Shown: positions 17,801 through 25,613 of the stretch, piece by piece
Numbering within the stretch: the stretch's first letter is position 1
How the letters are laid out: each line of letters begins with the position of its first letter
Assembly: GCF_047308265.1 (NCBI RefSeq)
Contig: NZ_JBKQWY010000010.1
Location: forward strand, 62,001-126,000
Length of the DNA: 64,000 nucleotides
Reading direction: 5' to 3'
DNA from: Maricaulis sp047308265
GTDB lineage: Bacteria > Pseudomonadota > Alphaproteobacteria > Caulobacterales > Maricaulaceae
Program-made: the position numbers and the translations under genes
The notes under the pieces: generated by a model
The model's input: the letters and a program-made list of their open reading frames with translations, nothing else
Told to the model about the DNA's origin: nothing
Databases searched by the model: none

Positions 17801-18130
17801 CTCGAGGATGAGACCGGAAATGCCAATATCATTGTCTGGCCCAAAACCTTTGAGTGCTTCCGCAAGACCGTTATGCGTTCAAAGTTTCTGGCGGTGACCG
17901 GCCGTGTCCAGAAAGAAGGCTCTGTTATCCACGTGATCGCCCAGACATTGATGGATCGCACGGACTGGCTGAATGAGCTGGCCAGCGGACATCTCATAGA
18001 CACCTCTTCGACACGCGCAGATGAAGCGCGCTCCGGCCAGGACGATCCGCGCCAGCTGAACATCGCAAGACGCCTCCAGCAGGCCAGCCGGGTCCGTCAG
18101 CTCCTTCCGGGCAGTCGCGATTTCCACTAG
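14873..18130 (+). CDS. dnaE2: Error-prone DNA polymerase DnaE2 (ImuC)
   Basis: 1085 residues, the usual length for DnaE2. The ATG at 14873 overlaps the imuB stop and gives the family start MGFAELAACSNFSFLHGAS. Order: PHP domain (about 1-200), polymerase palm with PPDIDVDFEHQRREEV near residue 370, fingers with a QHPGGFVM segment, then PESHAASFALIVYVS, helix-hairpin-helix and an OB-fold region near the C-terminus (VLVRQRPGSASGVIFATLED). This C-family polymerase performs SOS-induced translesion synthesis with ImuA and ImuB. Regulated by the LexA box 2.4 kb upstream as the last gene of the operon. Confidence 0.96.
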   Translation: MGFAELAACSNFSFLHGASHPDEMIAQAHALGLEAIGLADRNSFAGVVRAHLAAKEVGIRFHPGTRLITRCGFELIAYPKNRRAYGQLCRLLTDANFRAIKGECELWPEMIVDASDDQVFLILPPDPIPPGWLDTAKAIAKRARSDTYLALTRRFDGRDGERLFRLSQLAEQLGLLPLASTDALYHAPARKSLQDVITCIRTHVRIDEAGYRLTANAERHLKPAGEMYRIFRGYEDAVDRAVQVSRSLTFSLDALEYTYPQEVIGEGETPMETLKRLSWEGLDRRYPEGVPPAVHQAVQKELGLIAQLDYASYFLTVYDVVRFARSQDILCQGRGSAANSAVCFALGITEVDPARVDLLFERFVSAERGEPPDIDVDFEHQRREEVIQYVYRKYGRRRAAMTATVNCYRPRGAIREVGKVFGLSGDVIAALSGSIWGWSRGETPDKDRIRQELGLDPDSPALTQTLHHAQALLSFPRHLSQHPGGFVMTDGRLDEIVPLHNAAMPERTVLEWDKEDIDALGLMKVDILGLGMLSCVARALDMLGLYYDRPMAVDDIPAEDPQVYDMICKADTVGVFQIESRAQMSMLPRLKPRNFYDLVIEVAIVRPGPIQGDMVHPYLRRRNGEERVEFPSAELEAVLGKTLGVPLFQEQAMRIAIVAAGFSPAEADRLRRSMAAFRRSGTIYEMGRKLVAGMLSNGYSQEFAERCFKQLEGFGEYGFPESHAASFALIVYVSCWLKHYYPDVFLAALLNAQPMGFYAPAQLVRDAREHGVCVLPPDVNRSDWDSTLETDPRPRPGLATTEGGGVKAVRLGLRQIKGLRENAMARLIAARQAEGPFSSVSELARRARLDKGTLDRLAEADALASFSLDRRKASWNALAERGPALPLFEHMDETGPETDPGLPALTRAEEVAEDYTHLRLSLKGHPVYFFRHHLNETGHRPISALQDTADGRWISLAGLVLVRQRPGSASGVIFATLEDETGNANIIVWPKTFECFRKTVMRSKFLAVTGRVQKEGSVIHVIAQTLMDRTDWLNELASGHLIDTSSTRADEARSGQDDPRQLNIARRLQQASRVRQLLPGSRDFH

Positions 18131-18233
18131 CCTAAAATCCGTCTCCAAAAAACAACCAGAAAGAGCAAGCGAAATATCTGCGCAGAAAACTCTGTGACAT
18201 TTGGGTGAATGTTTTTTGAAACGGATCCCCCGG

Positions 18234-18258
18234 AACACCTGTGTTTAGGTGTTATTAA
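18234..18258 (+). promoter_or_regulatory. Hairpin and CtrA-like site upstream of the chemotaxis receptor
   Basis: AACACCT / AGGTGTT (18234-18253, loop of 6) overlaps TTTA-N7-TTAA (18244-18258), one mismatch from the CtrA consensus TTAA-N7-TTAA. It is 66 bases before the receptor start. CtrA control of motility genes is common in this group, so the site is plausible but unproven; no T-run follows, so a dnaE2 terminator is less likely. Confidence 0.35.
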
Positions 18259-18323
18259 GCGGCACGGCACGAGGTCTAGGCCCGCTGACTAAGGACGGCA
18301 GACCAGTCACCTGAGGTTGAACC

Positions 18324-20288
18324 ATGCTCAACATCCTGAACACTTTTCGCATCTCGCAGCGTATCGCTGGGCTGGGAGTTCTCACCGGCATCGCCGTGTT
18401 GTCCCTGACCGGCTTGTTCTTCTGGAATGCCACGGTTACACGGTCCGCCCTTGCCGAGGAACGCGGATATGTCGAGGTTGACCAGATGGCTCAGACCCTG
18501 GCCAGCCAAGCCTTGATTCTGCGTCAAATCCAGACCGATTTCCTGTTGCGACGCGACCTGGAAGACCTCACCCGCTTCACCCTCGAACACCGTCGCCTCA
18601 TGGCAGAGCTGGACAGGCTCAGCACAGACCCACTCGCCATTTTGATGGAGGCAGAACTCCAGCAAGCGCGTCAGCTGGCGTTGGCCTATGCACGCTCCTT
18701 CAATCAACTGGTCGACGTGCGCGAACGCATGGGGCTGGACGCCGATAGCGGTCTGGAAGGTCAGCTGCGCGGGGCCGTCCATGCCGTCGAGACCCGGCTC
18801 GCCGAGTACCAGGATGACGAACTGACCGTGAAAATGCTGATGATGCGACGCCATGAGAAGGATTTCATGATGCGTGTCCAGCAACGCTATATTGATCGGC
18901 TGGACACACGGGTCGAGGAATTCTTTGCAATCTGGAACACCCGGCCCTACGCGCCACTGGTTCTTGAAGAAGTGGGCAATCTCATGCGGGCCTATCAGCG
19001 TGATTTCCACAACTGGACACGTGCCCGCCTGGAGCTGGAAGCTTCAATCACGCAGGTCAACACGGCCTATGAAGCGCTGGCTCCGGTCTTCGAACGCATC
19101 GCGCTCTCTGCCACGCAGGGACGTGCCGAAGCGGCATCCCGTCTAAGCTCGAGTACCGAACGCACAATGCAGGTCGCGATCGGTTTTATCATCCTCATCT
19201 TTGGCGCAGTCACCACCCTGACCTGGATGATCGGCCGCTCCATTGCCCACCCCATCAAACAGACAACCCACATCATGTCGCAACTGGCTAAGGGTGAAAG
19301 GATTCAGGTGACCGGTCAGGATCGCAAGGACGAGATCGGGGCCATGGCGCGGACGCTGGATGTGTTCCAACGCGAAATGACTGCCGCCGCAGACCTGCGC
19401 GAAGAACAGGAAGCCATTGAATTCCAGGCCCGCGAGGACCGTCGCGCCCAGCGCCTCGTGCTGGCTGAAGAGTTTGATCGCGCCGTCGGAGAGATCATCA
19501 AGAAGCAGTCCACCGCTGCGGGCGAGCTCTCCCGGACAGCGCAAAGCCTTCAAACCGCGGCGGAAAGCGCCGGCACACATTCGATGGATGTCATGGCGGC
19601 CGCGCAACAAACGTCCAGCAACGCCCAGACCGTCGCTGCCGCAACGGAGGAACTCTCGAACTCGGTCCGCGAGATCCTGCGACAGGTGGATGATTCAACA
19701 CTCTCGGCCGACACCGCCATCATGGAAAGCGAAACTGCTGCCACAAAGATCAGCGAGCTGGCCGATGCCGTGACTGAAATCGGTCAGGTGGTCGCCCTGA
19801 TCCAGGATGTCGCCGAACAGACCAATCTCCTCGCTCTCAATGCAACAATCGAAGCCGCACGCGCAGGCGAAGCAGGCAAGGGTTTCGCTGTTGTTGCGTC
19901 AGAAGTGAAAACCCTGGCCGAACAGACAGGTGAAGCCACGGAAACCATACGGAACCAGATTCGCTCGATCAGCGAACGGACTGATGCCGCTGTCGATTCG
20001 ATCAGCCGGATGGGGGGTACAATCGCCAATCTCTCCCGCCTGTCGGGAGAAGTCGGCCGGGCCGTACAGGAACAGGGCAATGCAACACAGGAGATCGCCA
20101 CACACATCGCCGAAGCCGCCAGCGGTGCGGGCTTTGTCTCCAAGGCGATGGATGGCCTTTCCATGACCATCTCCGATGCCAATGCCGCGTCCCAGCAGGT
20201 GCATGGCGCGACGTCCCAGATGGCGGGACAGGCTTATGTGCTGGAAGCCGAGGTCAGCGAATTCCTGGAGAAAATGCGCGAGGGCTAG
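18324..20288 (+). CDS. Methyl-accepting chemotaxis protein
   Basis: 654 residues. Two membrane helices (about 13-35 and 283-305) bracket a long all-helical periplasmic sensor that resembles the HBM type, including MLMMRRHEKDFMMR. A HAMP domain follows (about 300-360), then the MA signalling domain with the conserved hairpin tip EQTNLLALNATIEAARAGE and GKGFAVVASEVKTLAEQTG. No C-terminal CheR-binding pentapeptide is seen. The ligand is unknown; HBM sensors often bind organic acids. There are no che genes nearby, so it feeds a distant array. Its TAG stop shares the palindrome CTAG with the stop of the convergent DUF1295 gene. Confidence 0.93.
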   Translation: MLNILNTFRISQRIAGLGVLTGIAVLSLTGLFFWNATVTRSALAEERGYVEVDQMAQTLASQALILRQIQTDFLLRRDLEDLTRFTLEHRRLMAELDRLSTDPLAILMEAELQQARQLALAYARSFNQLVDVRERMGLDADSGLEGQLRGAVHAVETRLAEYQDDELTVKMLMMRRHEKDFMMRVQQRYIDRLDTRVEEFFAIWNTRPYAPLVLEEVGNLMRAYQRDFHNWTRARLELEASITQVNTAYEALAPVFERIALSATQGRAEAASRLSSSTERTMQVAIGFIILIFGAVTTLTWMIGRSIAHPIKQTTHIMSQLAKGERIQVTGQDRKDEIGAMARTLDVFQREMTAAADLREEQEAIEFQAREDRRAQRLVLAEEFDRAVGEIIKKQSTAAGELSRTAQSLQTAAESAGTHSMDVMAAAQQTSSNAQTVAAATEELSNSVREILRQVDDSTLSADTAIMESETAATKISELADAVTEIGQVVALIQDVAEQTNLLALNATIEAARAGEAGKGFAVVASEVKTLAEQTGEATETIRNQIRSISERTDAAVDSISRMGGTIANLSRLSGEVGRAVQEQGNATQEIATHIAEAASGAGFVSKAMDGLSMTISDANAASQQVHGATSQMAGQAYVLEAEVSEFLEKMREG

Positions 20289-21100
20289 GGGTCTCGTCGT
20301 TTTGGAAAGCCTGGAATAAAGCCCGGCGTGCGCCGCACATAATCGGCATAGTCTGGACGGCTCTCCATCAGATTGCGCTCCAGCAAGGCCTTTCCCGACC
20401 ATCGGGTCAGGGTCCAGGTCAGAAAGATCGGCCCGATAATCGTCCAGGCGCCATCACCCCATAACGGATCTGCTCCGGCGCGACCGACGAGATAAATCCC
20501 CCAGAAGACACAGGCATCGCCGAAGTAATTGGGATGACGGGTGTAACGCCACAGCCCCTGATCCATCACCTTGCCCGCATTGTCGGGATTGGCCTTGAAC
20601 CGTGCCAGCTGCCAGTCTCCGATCGTTTCGAAAAGAAAACCGACGATAAACAAGGCCAGACCAGCAAGGGCGAACCCGTCCATACGCTCAAAGGGCGCCC
20701 AGCCCTCTGCGCGAACCATGGCATTCTGGATCGGTAGGGATGTCAGCCACAGCAAGATGCCCTGCAGAACAAACACCGTCACCAGAACAAAGAGGTGAAC
20801 ATTAAAGCGGGCACGGGCCTTGAGGGCGTCGTAGCGCTTGTCCGCACCTTCATGCATCCAGCGTGTGAAAAGGTGAAGCCCCAGACGCAATCCCCACACC
20901 AGCACCATCCAGAAGACCGGCTGAACCAGATAATTCGTCCCAACAGACACAGCACTCGACAGCGCCATGAGAATGAAACCCAGGGGCCAGATCGAGTCGA
21001 TAAAGGAAGGGTCATTGCGCCAGACCGATATGGGCCAGAGGGCCAGCATCACCAGGAGCATGATACCCAGCTGGCTCACGTGAAATGTCAATTCTGCCAA
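20285..21100 (-). CDS. DUF1295 membrane protein (steroid 5-alpha-reductase/ICMT-like fold)
   Basis: 271 residues with six to seven predicted membrane helices. The family signature is in the C-terminal half: GLWRYTRHPNYFGD, where the RHPNY motif binds NADPH or S-adenosylmethionine in related enzymes, then ERNLMESRPDYADYVRRTPGFIP. The catalysed reaction is unknown; relatives reduce or methylate lipid-like substrates. It is 51 bases downstream of proB on the same strand and may be co-transcribed with it, although no functional link is obvious. The last codons overlap the chemotaxis receptor gene tail-to-tail by 4 bases. Confidence 0.88.
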   Translation of the reverse strand: MAELTFHVSQLGIMLLVMLALWPISVWRNDPSFIDSIWPLGFILMALSSAVSVGTNYLVQPVFWMVLVWGLRLGLHLFTRWMHEGADKRYDALKARARFNVHLFVLVTVFVLQGILLWLTSLPIQNAMVRAEGWAPFERMDGFALAGLALFIVGFLFETIGDWQLARFKANPDNAGKVMDQGLWRYTRHPNYFGDACVFWGIYLVGRAGADPLWGDGAWTIIGPIFLTWTLTRWSGKALLERNLMESRPDYADYVRRTPGFIPGFPKRRDP

Positions 21101-21151
21101 TTCGACCTCCCGACACCGTTTGATCGAACAGTAGGGCGGATCATCACGATC

Positions 21152-22297
21152 TCAACCCGGCTTCGCCGGTGCAGCAAGGACCAGGTCTTCGCAGTGCACG
21201 ACAGCAGATCCGCGTCGATATCCCAGCTCTGCCTCGACGGAATCAGTCTTGAGACCCGCAATCCGGCGAACCTCCTCGACATCATATCCCACGACACCCT
21301 TGCCGATCATTTGGCCCGCTTCGTCATCCAGCCGCACAACATCCCCGCGGTTGAAACCGCCAGACGCCGCTTTTAGTCCGACGGGCAGCAAACTCTTGCC
21401 GGACAGAACGGCTTTCACGGCTCCGGAATCGAGAACAAGACGTCCGACAGGTTCCAGGGCACCCGCGATCCAGGCCTGCCGCGAAGACCCCGCGTCCACA
21501 GACGGGCGGATACAACTCCCCCCTCCGCGCTGCGCCGCGGCCATCACCGGATGGTCAACCCGTCCTGATGCAATAAGCGTTGTACACCCTGCAGATCCGG
21601 CGATGCGCGCTGCCGCGATCTTGGTGGCCATGCCTCCCGTCCCGACGCCCGAAGCGCCCGCGCCGCCGGCCAAAGCCTCGATCTGCGGTGTGATTTCCGA
21701 GATATCCTCGATCAGGGTCGCATTCGGATCATGACGCGGATCGGCCGTGCACACGCCGGGAACATCGGAAAGCAGAATGAGGAGGTCCGCAGAAATCATT
21801 TGCGCGACACGGGCCGCGAGACGGTCATTATCGCCAAACCGCAATTCTTCGGTTGAGACCGTATCGTTCTCATTGATCACCGGCACTGCGCCGCAGCCCA
21901 CCAGTTCGCGCAAGGTGGAGCGGGCGTTGAGCCAGCTACGTCGACGCTCTATGTCACCATATGTCAAGAGGGCTTGCGCCACCGGTACACCATGCGGCTC
22001 AAACGCTCTCTCCCACCCTTGAACCAGCACAGTCTGACCTGCGGCTGCAGCCGCCTGGCGTTGGTTGAGTGTAAGCCCCGACGCCGTCAGGCCCAGCCGT
22101 GGCCGGCCGAGACCCACGGCTCCCGAACTCACAATAACACATTGAATATCTTGATTTAAAAGATCCGAAACATCACGGGAAACGGCATAGAGGAAGGGCA
22201 TGTTGAGCGCGCGCGTTTGTGCGTCCAGCACAAGTGATGAGCCCAGTTTTATCACGACGCGCTGCACGTCCACAGACCAACCAGCCGCGAAGGCCAT
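21152..22297 (-). CDS. proB: Glutamate 5-kinase ProB
   Basis: 381 residues, full length. Catalyses ATP-dependent phosphorylation of L-glutamate, the first step of proline synthesis. The amino-acid-kinase domain has VVIKLGSSLV, IVSSGAVGLG, VPVINENDTVSTEELRFGDN and LLSDVPGVCTADPR, and a C-terminal PUA domain follows (about 285-375). The start ATG has AGGAGA upstream. Neither proA nor obgE is adjacent. The gene is divergent from the ilv operon, and both promoters must lie in the 280-base gap. Confidence 0.96.
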   Translation of the reverse strand: MAFAAGWSVDVQRVVIKLGSSLVLDAQTRALNMPFLYAVSRDVSDLLNQDIQCVIVSSGAVGLGRPRLGLTASGLTLNQRQAAAAAGQTVLVQGWERAFEPHGVPVAQALLTYGDIERRRSWLNARSTLRELVGCGAVPVINENDTVSTEELRFGDNDRLAARVAQMISADLLILLSDVPGVCTADPRHDPNATLIEDISEITPQIEALAGGAGASGVGTGGMATKIAAARIAGSAGCTTLIASGRVDHPVMAAAQRGGGSCIRPSVDAGSSRQAWIAGALEPVGRLVLDSGAVKAVLSGKSLLPVGLKAASGGFNRGDVVRLDDEAGQMIGKGVVGYDVEEVRRIAGLKTDSVEAELGYRRGSAVVHCEDLVLAAPAKPG

Positions 22298-22578
22298 ACT
22301 GCCATTCTCCTGTCAACTTTGTCAGAGTGCGATCGTTCGTACCGCGCCCGATCAGGAGCTGCATCTAGACTCGAACCCCGCTTGAAAGGCAAGGCGCGCA
22401 CGTTTTTCATGCGCATCACCGCTCTGACATCAATTCCGCGCCCACGCGTACGCGCGCAAGATTTTTCCACCCCAGACCAAGGTTGGATAATGAAATGCAA
22501 AAATGTTGCGCAAGAGGGGTTGCCAATCCGGACAGCGACCGTCATCGTGCAACGCAACATAAGCAACCGGGCACGCCC

Positions 22579-22746
22579 ATGAACCGCAACACTTACCAGC
22601 CGCCGGTCTCCCAGACCGCAGTCGCCGTCCCGTCGGGCGGACTGTTTGCGCGTGCGGATGTCGCGCTCACCGGCCTGACCCTCCTTGTACTCCTTGTACT
22701 TATTATCGCCTCCATAACCGGAGCGGCGCTCACACCTGCGAGCTAG
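22579..22746 (+). CDS. Branched-chain amino-acid leader peptide (attenuation control)
   Basis: 55-codon ORF just before ilvD. Codons 35-43 read Leu-Leu-Val-Leu-Leu-Val-Leu-Ile-Ile, nine consecutive branched-chain codons at 22681-22707, using codons that look uncommon in this GC-rich window (CTT, GTA, ATT). The peptide ends GAALTPAS a few bases before an intrinsic terminator. This is the arrangement of ilv/leu leader peptides, in which ribosome stalling reports shortage of charged tRNA. No good Shine-Dalgarno is seen at 22579; an in-frame ATG at 22495 would give an 83-codon version. The alternative, a small single-span membrane protein, cannot be excluded because the same stretch is hydrophobic. 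Confidence 0.75.
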   Translation: MNRNTYQPPVSQTAVAVPSGGLFARADVALTGLTLLVLLVLIIASITGAALTPAS

Positions 22747-22801
22747 GACACACCTAACAGGCAGGCACGAAAAGCCCCGCTCCTCACGGAGCGGGGTTTT
22801 T
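22720..22801 (+). promoter_or_regulatory. Transcription attenuator of the ilv-leu operon
   Basis: Terminator stem CCCCGCTCC (22775-22783), loop TCAC, GGAGCGGGG (22788-22796), then TTTTT. The leader ORF carries GGAGCGG at 22720-22726, which can pair with CCGCTCC at 22777-22783 and so block the terminator. This copy mimics the terminator 3' arm. The segment can also fold locally (GAGC GGC GCTC, 22721-22731), offering a competing structure when the ribosome does not stall. The terminator ends 26 bases before ilvD. Confidence 0.8.
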
Positions 22802-22826
22802 CGTGTTGGCCTCACGGACCAGACCG

Positions 22827-24563
22827 ATGACCGACACACGACGCAAAAATTCAGACACCATCACTGCCGGACCCGCCCGGGCGCCTGCCCGCGCCATGTT
22901 GCGCGCGACGGGGTTCGAGGACGAGGACTTTGCCAAACCGATCATCGGGCTGGTCAATACCTGGTCGACCGTGACCCCGTGCAATATGCATCTGGACAAG
23001 CTGGCCGAGCCGGCCCGCCAGGCCATTCGCGATGCCGGCGGTGTGCCCGCCGACTTCAACACCGTGGTTGTGTCGGACGGGATCTCCATGGGGACGCAGG
23101 GCATGAAGGCCTCGCTGATCTCCCGCGAGGTGATTGCCGACAGCATCGAGCTGGCCGTGCGGGGCCACAGCTTGGACGGGGTGATGGTGATCGTGGGCTG
23201 CGACAAGACCATCCCGGCCGCCGCCATGGCCCTGGCCCGCATGGATGTGCCGGGCTGCATCCTGTATGGCGGCACGATCATGCCGGGCCGCCGGGGTGAT
23301 CAGGACCTGTCGATCCAGGACGTATTCGAGGCCGTCGGGGCGCATGCGTGCGGCTCAATCGATGACAATGAGCTGGACGCCGTCGAGAAGGCGGCCTGTC
23401 CGGGGGCTGGCGCGTGTGGTGGACAGTTCACGGCCAATACGATGGCCATGATCCTGACCATGATGGGCCTGTCGCCCATGGGCGCCAATGACATCCCCGC
23501 CCCGCACCCCGACAAGCCTGCGGCCGCGGCCCGGTGCGGTCAGCTGGCGGTCGAACTGGCCCGGTCAGGAACCCGCCCGCGACAATTCATCACCCCGGCC
23601 TCTCTGGAAAATGCGGCCATCGCCGCCTCGGCCAGTGGCGGATCTACCAATGCCATTCTGCATGTCGCGGCGATCGCAGCTGAAGCCGGCGTGCCTTTCT
23701 CGATCGAGACATTCGACACGGTTTCCAGCACGGCCCCCGTGATCACCGACCTCAAACCCGGCGGGCGCTTTCTGGCGCATCACATGTTCCTGGCCGGAGG
23801 TACACGCCTGTTCGCCCAACGCCTGGTGGAGGGCGAATGCCTGAATGATGTCCCGACTGTCAGCGGCCGCAGCCTGTTCGAGGAATGCGCCCTGGCGGAG
23901 GAGAGTGCCGGACAGCGTGTGATCCATACCGTGGCCAATCCGGTCAAACCCGATGGCGGCTTCCGCATCCTGTCCGGCGATATGGCTCCGGACGGCTCGG
24001 TCCTGAAACTGTCAGGCCATTCGCGCACACATTTCACCGGTTCGGCCCGGGTCTTCGAGTGTGAGGACGACGCGTTTGCTGCCGTTGAAAACAATCAGAT
24101 CCAGGCCGGAGATGTGATCATCATCCGCAATGAAGGCCCCAAGGGCGGACCCGGCATGCGCGAAATGCTGGCCGTCACGGCTGCCCTGGTCGGTCAGGGA
24201 CTGGGCGAGGATGTCGCCCTGATCACCGATGGCCGTTTCTCAGGCGCATCAAAAGGCTTCGTGATTGGCCATGTCGCTCCGGAGGCCGCCGCCGGTGGCC
24301 CGATCGGGCTGATCCAGGATGGCGACACGATCAAGATCGATGTGGCCGCGCGGCGGATCGATGTCGAGGCAGATCTCGACGCCCGACGCGTCACCCACAC
24401 GCCTGCACCGCCGCGTCGCATGGGCGGCGTGTTCGACAAATATGCCCGGCTGGTGGCGTCCGCTTCGCGCGGGGCCGTGACCCATGAGGGTCCGCTGCCC
24501 GCCTCAACCTCATCACACCCGAATACACCCGAAACCGGGTCCAAACAGGAGATTTTCGCATGA
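22827..24563 (+). CDS. ilvD: Dihydroxy-acid dehydratase IlvD
   Basis: 578 residues. Removes water from 2,3-dihydroxy-acids to give the 2-keto acids of valine and isoleucine synthesis, using an Fe-S cluster. Ligand cysteines are visible at Cys52 (TPCNMH), in VGCDKTIP and in GAGACGGQFTANTM. The C-terminal swivelling domain has ITDGRFSGASKGFVIGHVAPEA. The start ATG at 22827 gives a standard N-terminus (DTRRKNSDTITAG); an earlier in-frame TTG at 22803 falls just after the terminator and is unlikely. First structural gene of the operon; the stop overlaps ilvC by ATGA. Confidence 0.97.
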   Translation: MTDTRRKNSDTITAGPARAPARAMLRATGFEDEDFAKPIIGLVNTWSTVTPCNMHLDKLAEPARQAIRDAGGVPADFNTVVVSDGISMGTQGMKASLISREVIADSIELAVRGHSLDGVMVIVGCDKTIPAAAMALARMDVPGCILYGGTIMPGRRGDQDLSIQDVFEAVGAHACGSIDDNELDAVEKAACPGAGACGGQFTANTMAMILTMMGLSPMGANDIPAPHPDKPAAAARCGQLAVELARSGTRPRQFITPASLENAAIAASASGGSTNAILHVAAIAAEAGVPFSIETFDTVSSTAPVITDLKPGGRFLAHHMFLAGGTRLFAQRLVEGECLNDVPTVSGRSLFEECALAEESAGQRVIHTVANPVKPDGGFRILSGDMAPDGSVLKLSGHSRTHFTGSARVFECEDDAFAAVENNQIQAGDVIIIRNEGPKGGPGMREMLAVTAALVGQGLGEDVALITDGRFSGASKGFVIGHVAPEAAAGGPIGLIQDGDTIKIDVAARRIDVEADLDARRVTHTPAPPRRMGGVFDKYARLVASASRGAVTHEGPLPASTSSHPNTPETGSKQEIFA

Positions 24564-25588
24564 CCACGTCCACCCCGGCACCGACCTCGCGGCGCACCGC
24601 CTCAGAAGTCGACACGTCCGCCTTCAAGGCCCAGACGATTGCCGTGATCGGCTATGGCAGCCAGGGCCGTGCCCACGCCATGAACCTCAATGACAGCGGC
24701 TGTGATGTGATTGTTGGCGTCCGCGCCGGCGGCGCCGGTGCCCAACGGGCCCAAGCGGATGGCCTGCGCACAATGGAGCCCGGTGAGGCGGCCAAGGCGG
24801 CCAAGATGATCGTCATCCTGACCCCGGATATGAGCCACGAAGCCGTCTACAACGAGTATATCGCCCCTAATCTGGACGCAGGCGATGCCCTGATGTTCGC
24901 CCACGGCTTCTCCGTGCATTTCGGCCGGGTCAAGGCGCCTGCCGATGTCGATGTGATGCTGGTGGCCCCGAAAGGTCCAGGCGATCTGGTCCGGCGTGAA
25001 TACGAGCGCGGGCGCGGCGTGCCCTGCCTCTATGCGGTCGATCAGGATGCCACTGGCGATGCCCAGTACCGGGCTCTGGCTTATACGGCCTGTATCGGCG
25101 GGGCCAATTCCGGCGTGATCGAAACCTCCTTTGCCGAGGAGACCGAAACCGACCTGTTTGGTGAACAGGCCGTGTTGTGTGGCGGTGCCACCGAGCTGGT
25201 CCTCGCCGGATACGAAACCCTGGTCGATGCCGGTTATCAGCCGGAAGTGGCCTATTTTGAATGTCTGCACGAGCTGAAGCTGATCGTCGACCTGCTCTAT
25301 GAAGGTGGCCTGTCGAAGATGCACGAATTCATCTCCGAAACAGCCATCTATGGCGATCTGCGATCCGGCCCGCGCGTCATCAATGACGAGACCCGCGCGC
25401 GCATGAAAGAGGTTCTGACCGATATCCAGGACGGCACATTTGCCCGTGACTGGATCACCGAGAACCAGGCGGGCAAGCCGCAATACCAGGCCCTGCTGCG
25501 CAAGGATCTGGATCACCCCATCGAACACACCGGTGCCGCCTTGCGCGCGGACATGCCGTGGCTGCAGCCCGGCTCCAACACCGCCTGA
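24560..25588 (+). CDS. ilvC: Ketol-acid reductoisomerase IlvC (class I)
   Basis: 342 residues, the short class I form. Isomerises and reduces acetolactate or acetohydroxybutyrate with NADPH and Mg2+. The Rossmann motif GYGSQGRAHA is at 31-40. The C-terminal knotted helical domain has YFECLHELKLIVDLLYEGG and FISETAIYGD, whose acidic residues bind Mg2+. The start overlaps the ilvD stop by 4 bases, and AGGAG precedes it. The N-terminus is about 20 residues longer than most class I enzymes, with a polar Thr/Pro-rich stretch. Confidence 0.97.
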   Translation: MTTSTPAPTSRRTASEVDTSAFKAQTIAVIGYGSQGRAHAMNLNDSGCDVIVGVRAGGAGAQRAQADGLRTMEPGEAAKAAKMIVILTPDMSHEAVYNEYIAPNLDAGDALMFAHGFSVHFGRVKAPADVDVMLVAPKGPGDLVRREYERGRGVPCLYAVDQDATGDAQYRALAYTACIGGANSGVIETSFAEETETDLFGEQAVLCGGATELVLAGYETLVDAGYQPEVAYFECLHELKLIVDLLYEGGLSKMHEFISETAIYGDLRSGPRVINDETRARMKEVLTDIQDGTFARDWITENQAGKPQYQALLRKDLDHPIEHTGAALRADMPWLQPGSNTA

Positions 25589-25613
25589 CCCGGCTGACGG
25601 AGAGGACACTGCC

